A DNA stretch of 44,841 nucleotides from CAZLBC01 sp964557575 (lineage in GTDB: Bacteria > Planctomycetota > Phycisphaerae > SM23-33). The translations under genes and the position numbers were made by a program. The stretch spans positions 1 through 44,841 of the forward strand of contig CAZLBC010000033.1 in NCBI GenBank assembly GCA_964557575.1. The letters run 5' to 3'. This document shows, one piece after another, positions 31,786 through 40,757 of the stretch. The first letter of the stretch is position 1, and each line of letters starts with the position of its first letter. The notes beneath the pieces are model-generated. The model was not told where the DNA came from and did no database searches. It was given only the letters and a program-made list of their open reading frames with translations.

Positions 31786-32556
31786 TTAATGCGTCTGAAC
31801 GAGCCGGTCGAGCAGTCCCACCAGGACTTCGTGAGGCGCCTCCCCGGCGGCAATATAGGTGTGTCCCGTGACGCCCACGGCGGCCATCCTGCATTCCTCG
31901 AACGCGCAGTTGCACCAGGTGCGGCCTTCCTGCCGGAAAATCCGGCCGAAATGCAGGGAATCGGGATCGTCGGGTACCGAGATGATCGACACCTTTTTCC
32001 CGTCGATTTCGACAAGCACGACCGCCACGTCGTTTCCCCGGAATTGCGCGATACGCCACCCCGCATAGGAACAATTCCCCTCGAGTCGCGGCAATGGGAT
32101 GCGGCTCGAACACCTCCCCTTCAGCCGCTCGGAGATGTTCTCCGGATCAGCGGCGGCATGAAAACCGTCTGCGCCGGCAACCATACTCCGATGTATTCTC
32201 GCAATACGCGCCTGGGCGGTAGCCGAATCGGTCGAAAAGACAAAAATACCCGCAACCACCAGGATCGCCGCCGCGGCGGCAAGGATCCCGACCTTGTAGA
32301 TGACCCGGTTGAAAACCCCTCCCCCGCCGCCCGATCCGCCGCCCCCCTCTTCGGCGGAACGCGCGTGTGCCAACTCTCCGCGAATCCGCTCCGCGAGACC
32401 GGCGGGCAGGCCGATCGTCGCGGCTGCGGTCCTGAGTTTGTTTCGGACGGCACGGTGTCCGTCCAGGCGTGAGAGCGAATCTTCGTCAACACCATCGGGA
32501 ACCGGAGATTTCCCGGTAAGTATGTCTTCGATCTGTTCTTCGGCGAGCTTTTCCAT
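31786..32556 (-). CDS. Single-pass membrane protein of anti-sigma-like build
   Basis: The product is 256 aa. A soluble helical N-terminus (EEQIEDILTGKSPVPDGVDE) leads to a Gly/Ser linker (GGGGSGGGGG), one membrane helix at about residues 88-107 (VGILAAAAAILVVAGIFVF), and an extracytoplasmic domain with several Cys (LEGNCSYAGW, TWCNCAFEECRM). The arrangement matches an anti-sigma factor, but the usual HxxxCxxC zinc motif is not present, so the role is a guess. The ECF sigma factor at 18988 has no partner nearby. TTAAGGA precedes the ATG. Confidence 0.65.
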   Translation of the reverse strand: MEKLAEEQIEDILTGKSPVPDGVDEDSLSRLDGHRAVRNKLRTAAATIGLPAGLAERIRGELAHARSAEEGGGGSGGGGGVFNRVIYKVGILAAAAAILVVAGIFVFSTDSATAQARIARIHRSMVAGADGFHAAADPENISERLKGRCSSRIPLPRLEGNCSYAGWRIAQFRGNDVAVVLVEIDGKKVSIISVPDDPDSLHFGRIFRQEGRTWCNCAFEECRMAAVGVTGHTYIAAGEAPHEVLVGLLDRLVQTH

Positions 32557-32684
32557 TTATCCTTAAGCCATTGTAAATAATATACTTAATAAAATAAATA
32601 ACAGGTGAAAAACCGCGTGTCGTTATTAAAAACGATTGTGCCGCATTTCGCGTTCCCGCCAAGGCGTATTTTTTAACAGATTCT

Positions 32685-33965
32685 TTACGTTTCAAGTACC
32701 TCCGCGAGTCCCCGTGCCGACACCGCGGCGGTCAATGTCTCCATGGCTGCCGCCCGTCCCGCGCTACCCATGCAGTGGGCGCCGGCCGGATCGGAAAGGA
32801 TGCCCTCCAGGGCGGCGTGCAGCCCATCCGCCGTGTCGGGATCGTAGATCACGCCGCCGCCGGTCAGTTCCACCAGCTCGGGTAACACGCCGCGCCGGGG
32901 GAGAACAACCGGCACGCCGGCGACAAGGGACTCGGCAACGAATACCGCCGACGCCGGCCTGCCGCGGTCCGGAACACACAACGCGGTAAGCGCCGGAAGG
33001 CAGTCCCGCTTGTCGGAACGGTCGAAATCATCGAGCCAGTCGACGCAGTCGGCAACTCCCGCGCGGTGCAGCCGCCGCCGGACCGAGGCGACGAACGTCT
33101 CGTCGGCCGAGGACATCCCCCCCGCGATTTTCAACCTGAGGGCGTCAAACCGGGCCTGCTGTTTCAGCCGGATATATTCATCGGCCAGCACATCGAGGCC
33201 CTTTCCCGCGCACATGCGTGACAAAAAGCCGACGGCGGGCGGATCCGGCGGCGCCGCGGCCGGCGCGTACCCCTCCGGATCGATACCGCTGCGCACGACG
33301 CGAATCTCGTTTTCGGGCAATCCCAGGCGGTCGGCCATGAGGGCGGCGTAGTAATGGCTGCCCGCGACGAATGCATCGATGCGGCGCGATTTCTCTCGCA
33401 TCATGTTCCATACCTGCCGGGCATACGCGGGACCGAGCGACGCGACGAACTCGTCCTCGTCCTGCAGCAGGCAGACCAGTGCGCACCCGAGGTCCTCCCG
33501 GAGCCGATCGGCCAGGCCCAGGAGCAGGGCGTTCGACAGGACCACCGCGTCCGGCCGGAAATGCGCCTGCAGGTATGCGACAAGCCGGCGCAGTTCCTTG
33601 AACTGCCGCCCTTCCTCGCCGCGCAGCATCGAGAGGGTGGTATTGCCGAGTTGTGCGGCATCGGTCATGCCGGCCATTCTCGCCGCGTATTTCAACACGC
33701 GCGGGTGATCCAGCCACCGGTCGAGCCACCGCGGGGTTCGCCGGAACAGCGGGATGTTCTGCTGGAGGTAGACGTTGACCCCCCCGAAAAAGACCGGCGA
33801 ATCCATCCCGGGGTTCGTGTCGTCCATCAAGGGCGGCAGGTAGAGCGGCACCGAGATTGCATCATGCCCGAGCGACCGCAGGGCAACCACGAGGGCCTTG
33901 TCGCGAATGCAATTCTCGCAGTAGAAATTGTCCCCGCTTCCGGGCGTGATAAAGACGATGCGCAT
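32685..33965 (-). CDS. GT4-family glycosyltransferase
   Basis: The product is 426 aa. It has a GT-B fold: the N-terminal GSGDNFYCENCIRDKALV is a Cys-containing motif characteristic of one subfamily, and the C-terminal nucleotide-sugar half shows VGFLSRMCAGKGLDVL and FVAESLVAGVPVVLPRRG with the catalytic-side Glu. It transfers sugar from a nucleotide donor to an unknown acceptor. It lies 28 bp after the SpoIIE-type phosphatase gene. The 128-bp gap beyond its end is AT-rich, and I saw nothing else there. Confidence 0.85.
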   Translation of the reverse strand: MRIVFITPGSGDNFYCENCIRDKALVVALRSLGHDAISVPLYLPPLMDDTNPGMDSPVFFGGVNVYLQQNIPLFRRTPRWLDRWLDHPRVLKYAARMAGMTDAAQLGNTTLSMLRGEEGRQFKELRRLVAYLQAHFRPDAVVLSNALLLGLADRLREDLGCALVCLLQDEDEFVASLGPAYARQVWNMMREKSRRIDAFVAGSHYYAALMADRLGLPENEIRVVRSGIDPEGYAPAAAPPDPPAVGFLSRMCAGKGLDVLADEYIRLKQQARFDALRLKIAGGMSSADETFVASVRRRLHRAGVADCVDWLDDFDRSDKRDCLPALTALCVPDRGRPASAVFVAESLVAGVPVVLPRRGVLPELVELTGGGVIYDPDTADGLHAALEGILSDPAGAHCMGSAGRAAAMETLTAAVSARGLAEVLET

Positions 33966-33992
33966 GCTTCCTGCCCCGCTGTTCAGCGCAGG

Positions 33993-34748
33993 TCATATCC
34001 TGTCGATGACGATGACCGTTTCATCGTCCGTCATATTCCGCTCTCCGCGATAACCGTCCACGGCGTCGAGTATGCCCCGCGCGCATTCTTCCGGCGCCGC
34101 GCGCCGGTGATCGGCAACAGCCGCCAATAATCTTTCGTCACCGAAGATTTCGGCGGGGGCCCCGGCCTCGACGATACCGTCAGTATACAGGACCAGTCGA
34201 TCGCCCGTCTCGAACGTATGACAGCACTCCTCCGGGGAGAATTCATCCATCCCCAGAAACAGATCCGTGCCGCCGAAACGTATCGGGTCCGCGGCGTCGT
34301 TACCGAGCAGGATGGGCCGGGGATGTCCCGCGTTCACGAAAAACCCGGTCCCGGTCGGGGCGTCGATAACAAGGTAAAACATCGTGCAGGTGATAACGCT
34401 GTCCGACCGCAGGCCCGTGTCGATCAACATCATGTTGAGGGTATCGAGCATCTGCAGCGGCCGGCCGACACGGTCTTTCTCGGTACGCAAAAACCCCATG
34501 ATCTGTGCCATGATCAGCGACGCCCTGATGCCGTGGCCCACCACGTCCCCGATCACCACCGCAATCTGGTCACCGTTGATCCGGATAAAATCGTAGAAGT
34601 CCCCGCCGACACCACCGCACATCCGGTTGACGGCCTCGACCCGGTGATGCGGGCAGTCTTCGGGACAGTTCCTCGGCAACAGGGAGGCCTGCAGGCGGGC
34701 GGCCAGCAGGAGATCTTCTTGGCTTACCGTTTGTTCAGCGCGCGACAT
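33993..34748 (-). CDS. SpoIIE/RsbU-type PP2C serine phosphatase
   Basis: The product is 251 aa. The first 30 residues (EDLLLAARLQASLLP) are the conserved start of RsbU/SpoIIE phosphatases. Metal-binding motifs are GGDFYDFIRI, VVIGDVVGHGIRASLIMAQ and RLVLYTDGIVEA. Such enzymes dephosphorylate anti-anti-sigma (STAS) proteins in partner-switching pathways. No STAS or kinase gene is in the window. No sensor domain is attached, so the signal input is not visible. It starts 4 bp after the cysE stop codon. Confidence 0.88.
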   Translation of the reverse strand: MSRAEQTVSQEDLLLAARLQASLLPRNCPEDCPHHRVEAVNRMCGGVGGDFYDFIRINGDQIAVVIGDVVGHGIRASLIMAQIMGFLRTEKDRVGRPLQMLDTLNMMLIDTGLRSDSVITCTMFYLVIDAPTGTGFFVNAGHPRPILLGNDAADPIRFGGTDLFLGMDEFSPEECCHTFETGDRLVLYTDGIVEAGAPAEIFGDERLLAAVADHRRAAPEECARGILDAVDGYRGERNMTDDETVIVIDRI

Positions 34749-34752
34749 GGGT

Positions 34753-35664
34753 TCATTTCTTCGAATTCTTGCCTTTGACCTTCAGCCGGGGGACTTCCGA
34801 GGCAACGAGGCTCCCGGAGTCAACCGACTGCGTGACAAACGTATTGCCGGCCACGGTCACGCCTCTTCCGATGACGGTGTCGCCGCCGAGTATCGTCGCA
34901 TTGGCGTAGATGGTGACGTCGTCCTCGATGGTAGGGTGCCGCTTGATGCCCTTGATCGCCCGGCCCCGCTCGTCCTTCGGGAAACTCAGCGCGCCGAGCG
35001 TGACACCCTGGTATATCTTGACATTGCTGCCGATAACGGCCGTCTCGCCGATCACCACGCCGGTGGCGTGATCGATAAAAAAACTGCTGCCGATTTCGGC
35101 GCCCGGATGAATGTCGGTGCCCGTGAGGCGGTGGGCGTGCTCGGTCATGATCCGCGGCATCAGGGGGACCTCCAGGACGTGGAGGGCGTGCGCGATCCGG
35201 TAGACCGCGATTGCGTAAAATCCCGGATAGCAGTAGATGATTTCGGCAATACTCTTCGCCGCCGGATCGCCGTCGTAGGCCGCCTGGGCATCCAGGGCCA
35301 GCAGTTCCCGGATCGCGGGGATGCGCTCGAGAAAATCGACGGCAATCCCCTCCGCCTTTTTTCTGCAGGATACCGTATCGCAGCAGTCATCGCACTGCCC
35401 CCGCGCGCAGTAGCAGTGGTATATCTCCTCGGACAGGTCTGCGGCGAGGTCGGCCAGCAACCGCCCGACGTGCGTGTCAAGCGTCTCGCGGAGCAGCTTT
35501 TTCCGGCCGAAAAAACCGGGAAACAGGACCTTGAAGAGGTCTTCCAGCAACGCGACGATCCTGGAGCGGGACGGGAGAAACTCCTCCCCGATACGACGCG
35601 TCCGCCCCTCCTTGTCGCAGCCGGCGAGAATCTTTTGGGTAATGTCCTGTATTCGATTATGCAT
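34753..35664 (-). CDS. cysE: Serine O-acetyltransferase
   Basis: The product is 303 aa. It makes O-acetylserine for CysK. The C-terminal half is a left-handed beta-helix: TGTDIHPGAEIGSSFFIDHA, GVVIGETAVIGSNVKIYQGV, HPTIEDDVTIYANATILGGD. The helical N-terminus is long, as in EpsC-type enzymes, and contains a Cys-rich insertion (YHCYCARGQCDDCCDTVSC, near residues 83-101) not found in standard CysE, which may bind metal or form a redox switch. The C-terminus is basic (KVKGKNSKK) and lacks the usual Ile ending that docks in CysK. Confidence 0.92.
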   Translation of the reverse strand: MHNRIQDITQKILAGCDKEGRTRRIGEEFLPSRSRIVALLEDLFKVLFPGFFGRKKLLRETLDTHVGRLLADLAADLSEEIYHCYCARGQCDDCCDTVSCRKKAEGIAVDFLERIPAIRELLALDAQAAYDGDPAAKSIAEIIYCYPGFYAIAVYRIAHALHVLEVPLMPRIMTEHAHRLTGTDIHPGAEIGSSFFIDHATGVVIGETAVIGSNVKIYQGVTLGALSFPKDERGRAIKGIKRHPTIEDDVTIYANATILGGDTVIGRGVTVAGNTFVTQSVDSGSLVASEVPRLKVKGKNSKK

Positions 35665-35694
35665 CGGATGGTCCGATCGCGGTTGTTATGCCCG

Positions 35695-35853
35695 TTACTC
35701 GAGAGGGGAAAAATCCTCGGCACCTGCGCCGCATTCCGGGCAGACCCAGTCGTCGGGCAGATCCGCGAACGCCGTCCCGGCCTCGATGCCGTTTTCAGGA
35801 TCACCCTGCTCGGGATCGTACACCCACCCGCAGATATCACATTCGTACTTCAT
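35695..35853 (-). CDS. Rubredoxin
   Basis: The product is 52 aa. It is a small one-iron electron carrier with both CxxC pairs: YECDICGWVYDP and DWVCPECGAG. AAAGGAG precedes the ATG at 35853. It lies 84 bp downstream of the rubredoxin:oxygen oxidoreductase gene on the same strand, the expected partner that takes its electrons. The same rubredoxin could also serve the desulfoferrodoxin and rubrerythrins encoded upstream. Confidence 0.95.
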   Translation of the reverse strand: MKYECDICGWVYDPEQGDPENGIEAGTAFADLPDDWVCPECGAGAEDFSPLE

Positions 35854-35937
35854 CGTTACGCTCCTTTCCCGTTGTGTAATGGTGTGAACATCTATCCAGT
35901 AGTATGAAAGGCGCTGGCCGTGAAGCAGCGTACGACG

Positions 35938-37161
35938 CTACCCCGGCCCGTTTTCAACCGCATTCATTATCTGCCGCGCAATGGTCTCGCCCAGTTCGCG
36001 ACAGGCAGCCAGGGCCTCGTCGTCCGGGACATACTTGACCAGCAACGGCTCGGAAACCGCGTCCAGCTCCATCTCTCCCAGCATGTCATGCAACTGCCGC
36101 GGCGCCTCGCCGCTCCATCCGTACGACCCGAAGGCGGCCGCCGCCAGGTGCCGGGGTTGCAGCCCCCTGACGTAGGTCATCACGTCGGCGACCGTGGGAA
36201 AGATGTTGTTGTTCATGGTCGGGGAACCGACCGCGAATCCGCCCGCCTCCAGCAGTTCGGTCGCCACGTCACTGCGGTGGCTCGCATCCATCGACATACC
36301 CCTGACCGCAATCCCGCACCCGGAGAGCCCCTCGCAGACGGCGCGGGCCATGGTCGCCGTGCTGTTCCACATCGTGTCGTAGACCACTACCGCTTTTTTG
36401 GCCGGCGCCTGTTTCGTCCAGCGGCCGTAGGAATCGATGATATACCGGATGTCCCCGGAGCGCCGCCAGATCGGCCCGTGATCGGGGGCCACCATCGTCA
36501 GCGGCAGACCCAGCGCGGTGAGCTTCTCGAGGGCGCGGCTGACGGGGTTGGCAAGGGGCATCAGTATGTTCGCGTAGTACTTGGCCGCCTCGTATTCGAT
36601 GACCGGCCGGTCGACCTGGTCGGCGAACCGTTCGGACGACGCCAGGTGCATGCCGAACGCGTCCTGGGAAAACAGGATTTCCGCGCCGTGCAGGTACGCG
36701 ACCATGCTGTCCGGCCAGTGACACATGCGGGTCTCGGCAAAGGACAGTTTTCCGCCGCCGAGATCGAGCGTCTCCCCGTCGCCGACGACCGTGATGTCCC
36801 GCCCCGGACGGAAATGCTCGGAAAGGGCCTTCTTCCCCATCTTCGAGGCGAAGACCTGCTCCGGATCGAGCATGCCGCAAGCGCGGGGAATGCCGCCGGA
36901 ATGATCCATCTCCGCGTGGTTGGATACCAGGTAATCCACCGTCACGGGATCGATAACGCTGGCAACACGGGCGATCATCTCGTCGAGGAACGGAGCCTTG
37001 ACGGTGTCGATCAGGGTAATCTTCTCATCGAGTACCAGGTAGGCGTTGTAGGTCGTCCCGCGACCGGTCAGGTAGCCGTGGAAATTGCGGACATCCCAGT
37101 CGATCGCTCCGACCCAGTAGACGTTATCGGCTATTTGCAGCGCGTTGAAACTCTCACTCAT
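35938..37161 (-). CDS. FprA-type flavodiiron protein (rubredoxin:oxygen oxidoreductase)
   Basis: The product is 407 aa. It reduces O2 to water and, in some members, NO to N2O. The metallo-beta-lactamase half holds the diiron ligands: His82, Glu84, Asp86 and His87 (NHAEMDHSG), His148 (CHWPDSM), Asp167 (FSQDAFG) and His228 (APDHGPIW). The flavodoxin half begins near residue 255 (VVVYDTMWNSTATMA) and binds FMN. It precedes the rubredoxin gene in the direction of transcription, and follows the ferritin-like gene by 41 bp. Confidence 0.95.
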   Translation of the reverse strand: MSESFNALQIADNVYWVGAIDWDVRNFHGYLTGRGTTYNAYLVLDEKITLIDTVKAPFLDEMIARVASVIDPVTVDYLVSNHAEMDHSGGIPRACGMLDPEQVFASKMGKKALSEHFRPGRDITVVGDGETLDLGGGKLSFAETRMCHWPDSMVAYLHGAEILFSQDAFGMHLASSERFADQVDRPVIEYEAAKYYANILMPLANPVSRALEKLTALGLPLTMVAPDHGPIWRRSGDIRYIIDSYGRWTKQAPAKKAVVVYDTMWNSTATMARAVCEGLSGCGIAVRGMSMDASHRSDVATELLEAGGFAVGSPTMNNNIFPTVADVMTYVRGLQPRHLAAAAFGSYGWSGEAPRQLHDMLGEMELDAVSEPLLVKYVPDDEALAACRELGETIARQIMNAVENGPG

Positions 37162-37202
37162 ACTGTCACCTGCAAGCTTGCGCAGTGGTTCTCGGTCGCC
37201 AA

Positions 37203-37697
37203 TCAGGCCTTCGATCCCGAAAGGTCGTCGAGCTCATCGGTCAGTTCGACCACGTGGGCCTTTTCCTCTTCGATAACGGCGTCGACCCGCTCACGGTCGG
37301 CCGGCCGCCGCATGGAATCCCTGATGCCGAGGTAAAATGCGATGGTCTCCTTTTCCAGCGTTATGGCGTACTTCAGGATTTCTGCGGCCGCATCCATGGC
37401 GGGCAGTTTCTTTAGCGGGTCGCCCCGATAATCGAACACCTTCCCCGAGATCAGCGACCGGAGATACTTCTCCGCCAGATTATCCGGATCGGTGGTGGGG
37501 GGAACCTTCTCCTCGGGAGTCAACGCAATCCGCATCTCGCGAAAGATCTGCCGGTGGCGGTCTTCCATCTCCCCCAGCCGCAACAGGATTTCCCGCGCCC
37601 GGCCGGGCGCCTTTTCAGCCGCGGCCCGGTAAAACCTGCCGCCGTTGCGCTCCATCTGCTCGGCGATTTCCAATACTTCGTCTGCGACAAAACTCAT
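37203..37697 (-). CDS. Rubrerythrin-like ferritin-fold diiron protein
   Basis: The product is 164 aa, a four-helix bundle. Pairs of metal-binding motifs are seen as ALEIAEQMERNGGRFY-like EQMERNGGRFY and GEMEDRHRQIF, then YAITLEKETIAFYL and VIEEEKAHVVEL, that is, E...EXXH twice. It lacks the rubredoxin tail of full rubrerythrin. Such proteins scavenge peroxide or store iron. The ATG at 37697 has AAGGA eight bases upstream and is preferred to ATG 37703. It is 11 bp from the ferritin gene. Confidence 0.85.
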   Translation of the reverse strand: MSFVADEVLEIAEQMERNGGRFYRAAAEKAPGRAREILLRLGEMEDRHRQIFREMRIALTPEEKVPPTTDPDNLAEKYLRSLISGKVFDYRGDPLKKLPAMDAAAEILKYAITLEKETIAFYLGIRDSMRRPADRERVDAVIEEEKAHVVELTDELDDLSGSKA

Positions 37698-37708
37698 GGG
37701 CATATTCC

Positions 37709-38215
37709 TTATTCCCCGCCGCCCCCGAGCGTACGCGCACCGAGTTCGCGATCAAGGACAAACGTGCCGCCCGGCGCCCCGTCGACCAGTTTCAGTTTCT
37801 GGATAATGTCATCGACGCCGGCCTCTTCCTCGACCTGCTCGGCAACGAACCACTGCAGGAAATTAAACGTGGCGTGGTCTTTCGCCTCAGCGGCCCGGAC
37901 AACCAGGTCGTTGATTCGTCCCGTCACCACCCGCTCGTGTTCGAGCGCGTTCTCGAAGGCGGCGAGGGGCGAATCCCATTCCTCGGGCGGCGCGTCCATG
38001 GCCCCGAACACGGCCCGGCCGCCCCGCTCGTTGAGATAATCGTAAAACTTCATGCAGTGGACCATCTCTTCCTGGTACTGGACCTTCATCCAGTTCGCGA
38101 AACCCCCGAGGTTCTGCGCATCGAGGTAGGCGGCCATTCCCAGATAGATATTGGCCGAGTACATCTCGAAATTCATCTGGTCGTTGATGCCCTGCTCAAT
38201 CTCTTTCGCTATCAT
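37709..38215 (-). CDS. Ferritin (FtnA-like)
   Basis: The product is 168 aa. It stores iron and oxidises Fe(II) at a diiron site. Family motifs: NDQMNFEMYSANIYLGMAAY, GFANWMKVQYQEEMVHCMKF and FNFLQWFVAEQVEEEAGVDD. Ferroxidase ligands (Glu, EXXH) are visible in QEEMVH and EQVEEE. The ATG at 38215 has AAAGGA at eight bases and is preferred to an upstream start. It lies 5 bp after the desulfoferrodoxin stop codon. Confidence 0.92.
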   Translation of the reverse strand: MIAKEIEQGINDQMNFEMYSANIYLGMAAYLDAQNLGGFANWMKVQYQEEMVHCMKFYDYLNERGGRAVFGAMDAPPEEWDSPLAAFENALEHERVVTGRINDLVVRAAEAKDHATFNFLQWFVAEQVEEEAGVDDIIQKLKLVDGAPGGTFVLDRELGARTLGGGGE

Positions 38216-38220
38216 GGCCC

Positions 38221-38598
38221 CTATCCTTTCCACAACCCGTGGACGTTGCAGTATTCACGCGACTGCAGATCGCCGGCGGTTACGGGAAACGTCGCTGCCG
38301 GCTCATCGCCGGGATTCAGGTAGCGGCGATAAACCGCCCCGTCGGCAAGAAGTTCAATCATTTCTATGTAGTGTTCCGCGGCCATCGGGTGCGCCTGGTT
38401 CTGCCCGACCCGTACCGTTACAGCGTCGCCGGTTTTTTCGATAAACGGCACATGCTTTTCCGTCGCGGCATCCTCGGTCTTTTCCTCCTGCAGCACCATC
38501 TCCGACCCGCAGCACACGGGAACCGGCCCGCCGCCGTGGAGCATCTCAACTATGTTGCCGCACTCTTCGCACTTGTACACCTGCAGTCTTTCAGTCAT
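38221..38598 (-). CDS. dfx: Desulfoferrodoxin (class I superoxide reductase)
   Basis: The product is 125 aa. It reduces superoxide to peroxide without making O2. The N-terminal desulforedoxin-type iron site has Cys10, Cys13, Cys29 and Cys30 (YKCEECG, VPVCCGSE). The catalytic site has His49 (EKHVPF), His70 (QAHPM), His76 (EHYIEM), Cys117 and His120 (EYCNVHGLWKG). Its peroxide product would be taken by Tpx, whose gene overlaps it by 8 bases. Rubredoxin (35695) is the likely electron donor. Confidence 0.95.
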   Translation of the reverse strand: MTERLQVYKCEECGNIVEMLHGGGPVPVCCGSEMVLQEEKTEDAATEKHVPFIEKTGDAVTVRVGQNQAHPMAAEHYIEMIELLADGAVYRRYLNPGDEPAATFPVTAGDLQSREYCNVHGLWKG

Positions 38599-39127
38599 TC
38601 CCGTTCTCCTTGTCTAAACAGGTTTGCACGGCCGCGCGGGCCGCCTCGTAATTCGGCTCGTGGGTTATATCGTCGACAACCTCGGTATACGCAATCGTTC
38701 CGCCCCGGTCAATAACAATCACCGCCCGGGCGAGCAGTCGCAGTTCCTTGATCAACAGGCCGTATGCCTGCCCGAATGAAGCATCCCTGTGGTCCGACAG
38801 CAGTCGTACCCGGTCGATGCCTGCCGCCCCGCACCACCGTGACTGGGCAAACGGCAGATCCATACTCACCACCAGGATTACCACGTCACCCCCGAGGCCG
38901 GCGGCCTCATCGTTGAAGCGGCGGGCCTCCGTGTCACAGACCGGCGTATCAATGGACGGCACGGAGCACACAACCACGACCCTGCCGGCGAAATCGGACA
39001 GAGACACCGGGTTGACCTCTCCGTCGAGGACCGTAAAACCGGGTGCCTGATCGCCGACCTGCGCGGGTTTCCCGACCAGGGTGAGGGGATTGCCCTTGAA
39101 ACTCACTGCATCGTTTCTTTCCTGCAT
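38591..39127 (-). CDS. tpx: Thiol peroxidase
   Basis: The product is 178 aa, a peroxiredoxin of the Tpx type. It reduces peroxide with a peroxidatic Cys in VPSIDTPVCDTEARRFN and a resolving Cys in SRWCGAAGIDRV. The start NPLTLVGKPAQVGDQAPGF is typical. It is 1 bp from the enzyme I gene and overlaps the desulfoferrodoxin gene by 8 bases, so it is part of the same transcript. Thioredoxin would recycle it. Confidence 0.94.
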   Translation of the reverse strand: MQERNDAVSFKGNPLTLVGKPAQVGDQAPGFTVLDGEVNPVSLSDFAGRVVVVCSVPSIDTPVCDTEARRFNDEAAGLGGDVVILVVSMDLPFAQSRWCGAAGIDRVRLLSDHRDASFGQAYGLLIKELRLLARAVIVIDRGGTIAYTEVVDDITHEPNYEAARAAVQTCLDKENGND

Positions 39128-39128
39128 G

Positions 39129-40757
39129 TTACACCGTCCTTTCCGCTGATACCGCCGCCCGCCTGACTGCCGGGATAAGCCGCGAACTCGCGCTCACGGA
39201 CCGCACCCCCAGTGCGCGAAGGCGGGGGATCACCGCCGGGTTCGAGGCCATTTCGCCGCACACAGACAGGGGCGTGTTCTTGTTTGAAGCCATAACGACC
39301 AGCCGCCGGAGCAGGTTCCAGAAAATTTCGTTTTCGTATGAATAGTCACCATCAATCAACTGGTTGTTCCGGTCGGCGGCAAAGATATACTGCACGAGGT
39401 CGTTGGTGCCGACGCTGGCGAAATCGGCTTCGTCCAGGAGCCGATCGGCGTCCAGGAACGCCGACGGCACTTCAAGCATGATACCGTGTTGAATATCGCC
39501 TCCCGTCAGGTCCCGGGTCGCATCCGCGAACCGATCCCTGAGCAGGCGAAACTGCACGGTATCCACGATCATCGGGTACAGTACCCGGACCGGACCGTGC
39601 GCCGCGGCCCGGACAATCGCCCGGGACTGTCCCCGGAGCAGATCGGGCCGCCGCAGCAGCAGCCGTGCCCCCCGGAGTCCCAGCGCCGGGTTTTCCTCCT
39701 CGCCCAGTTCGAATATCGCCGCGGTCTTGTCGGCGCCGATGTCCAGGAGCCGTATGTACACCGGCTTCCCGTCCATAGCCCGTACCACCCGGGCATATCG
39801 CTCGTACTGCTCATCCTCACCGAGCAGCGTATCGGCGGCGAAAAACTCGAATTCCGTGCGGTAGAGCCCGATGCCCTCGGCCTTCATTTCCAGGGCCATG
39901 TCGACGTCGTCGGCAAGGCTTATATTACCCATCACGTCGAACCCGTCAACGGGATCAACGGGAACCGGGCGATCCACCGACCGGATCCTTTCAAGCGCGT
40001 CGCGTTTCGTGGCCTCATCCGGCCGAACAATCAGCACCCCGGCATCGCCGTCCACCACGACCTCGGTGCCGCACGGGACGATGTGCGCGATACCGGGTAT
40101 ACCGGAGACGGCTGGTATGCCCAGCGCGCGGGCAAGAATGGCTGCGTGCGACATCTCGCCGCCCCGCTCGGTGACAAACCCGAGAACCTTGTTCGTCTCC
40201 ATTTCAACGGACATCGCCGGTGCGAGTTCGGTCGTGATGACCACCCGGTCGTTCCCCCGCCGACAATGAGCATCCGATGCGCACTGGAAGGAAGGCCGGG
40301 TATCGCAAAGGACGTCCAGCAGCCGGCGCTTCAACTCCCCGACGTCGTTCGCCCTGAGACTCATGTACTCGTCGTCGAGCTCGATGAGCCGCGACTCGTA
40401 TTCCCCGAATACCTGCATCAGGGCCGACTCGGCGTTGTACCCCTTCGCCAGCACCTCATCGACCATGGTCATCAGTTCCGGGTCCCGGGCGATCATGGCC
40501 TGGGCCTTGAAGATCTGGGCCTCGGCGTCGCCGACCTTCTCGAGGACCTTGTCCCCGATGGCCTGCAACTGCGCGACCACCTCGCCGACGGCCCGTTCGA
40601 CCCTGGCTTTCTCACGCTTAACACCCCGGTCGGAAGGAGTGTAGGCAGGCAATTCCTCGTGCATCGACTGGCTGAAGAGGCATACGGGCGCAATCACGAC
40701 CCCCGGACTCAGTGAGATGCCGTCAAGCCTTGTTTCCGCGTTCGCCTGCAATTCCAT
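39129..40757 (-). CDS. ptsI: PTS enzyme I (phosphoenolpyruvate-protein phosphotransferase)
   Basis: The product is 542 aa, slightly short for enzyme I (about 570). It takes phosphate from PEP and passes it to HPr. The phospho-His is His204 in ERGGEMSHAAILARALG. PEP-binding motifs are IGLYRTEFEFFA, GADKTAAIFELGEEENPALG, FASVGTNDLVQYIFA and LSVCGEMASNP (catalytic Cys). No HPr, EII or HPr kinase gene is in the window. It lies inside the peroxide-defence block between Tpx and a metal-type permease, with a 1-base stop/start overlap with the permease. Confidence 0.93.
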   Translation of the reverse strand: MELQANAETRLDGISLSPGVVIAPVCLFSQSMHEELPAYTPSDRGVKREKARVERAVGEVVAQLQAIGDKVLEKVGDAEAQIFKAQAMIARDPELMTMVDEVLAKGYNAESALMQVFGEYESRLIELDDEYMSLRANDVGELKRRLLDVLCDTRPSFQCASDAHCRRGNDRVVITTELAPAMSVEMETNKVLGFVTERGGEMSHAAILARALGIPAVSGIPGIAHIVPCGTEVVVDGDAGVLIVRPDEATKRDALERIRSVDRPVPVDPVDGFDVMGNISLADDVDMALEMKAEGIGLYRTEFEFFAADTLLGEDEQYERYARVVRAMDGKPVYIRLLDIGADKTAAIFELGEEENPALGLRGARLLLRRPDLLRGQSRAIVRAAAHGPVRVLYPMIVDTVQFRLLRDRFADATRDLTGGDIQHGIMLEVPSAFLDADRLLDEADFASVGTNDLVQYIFAADRNNQLIDGDYSYENEIFWNLLRRLVVMASNKNTPLSVCGEMASNPAVIPRLRALGVRSVSASSRLIPAVRRAAVSAERTV

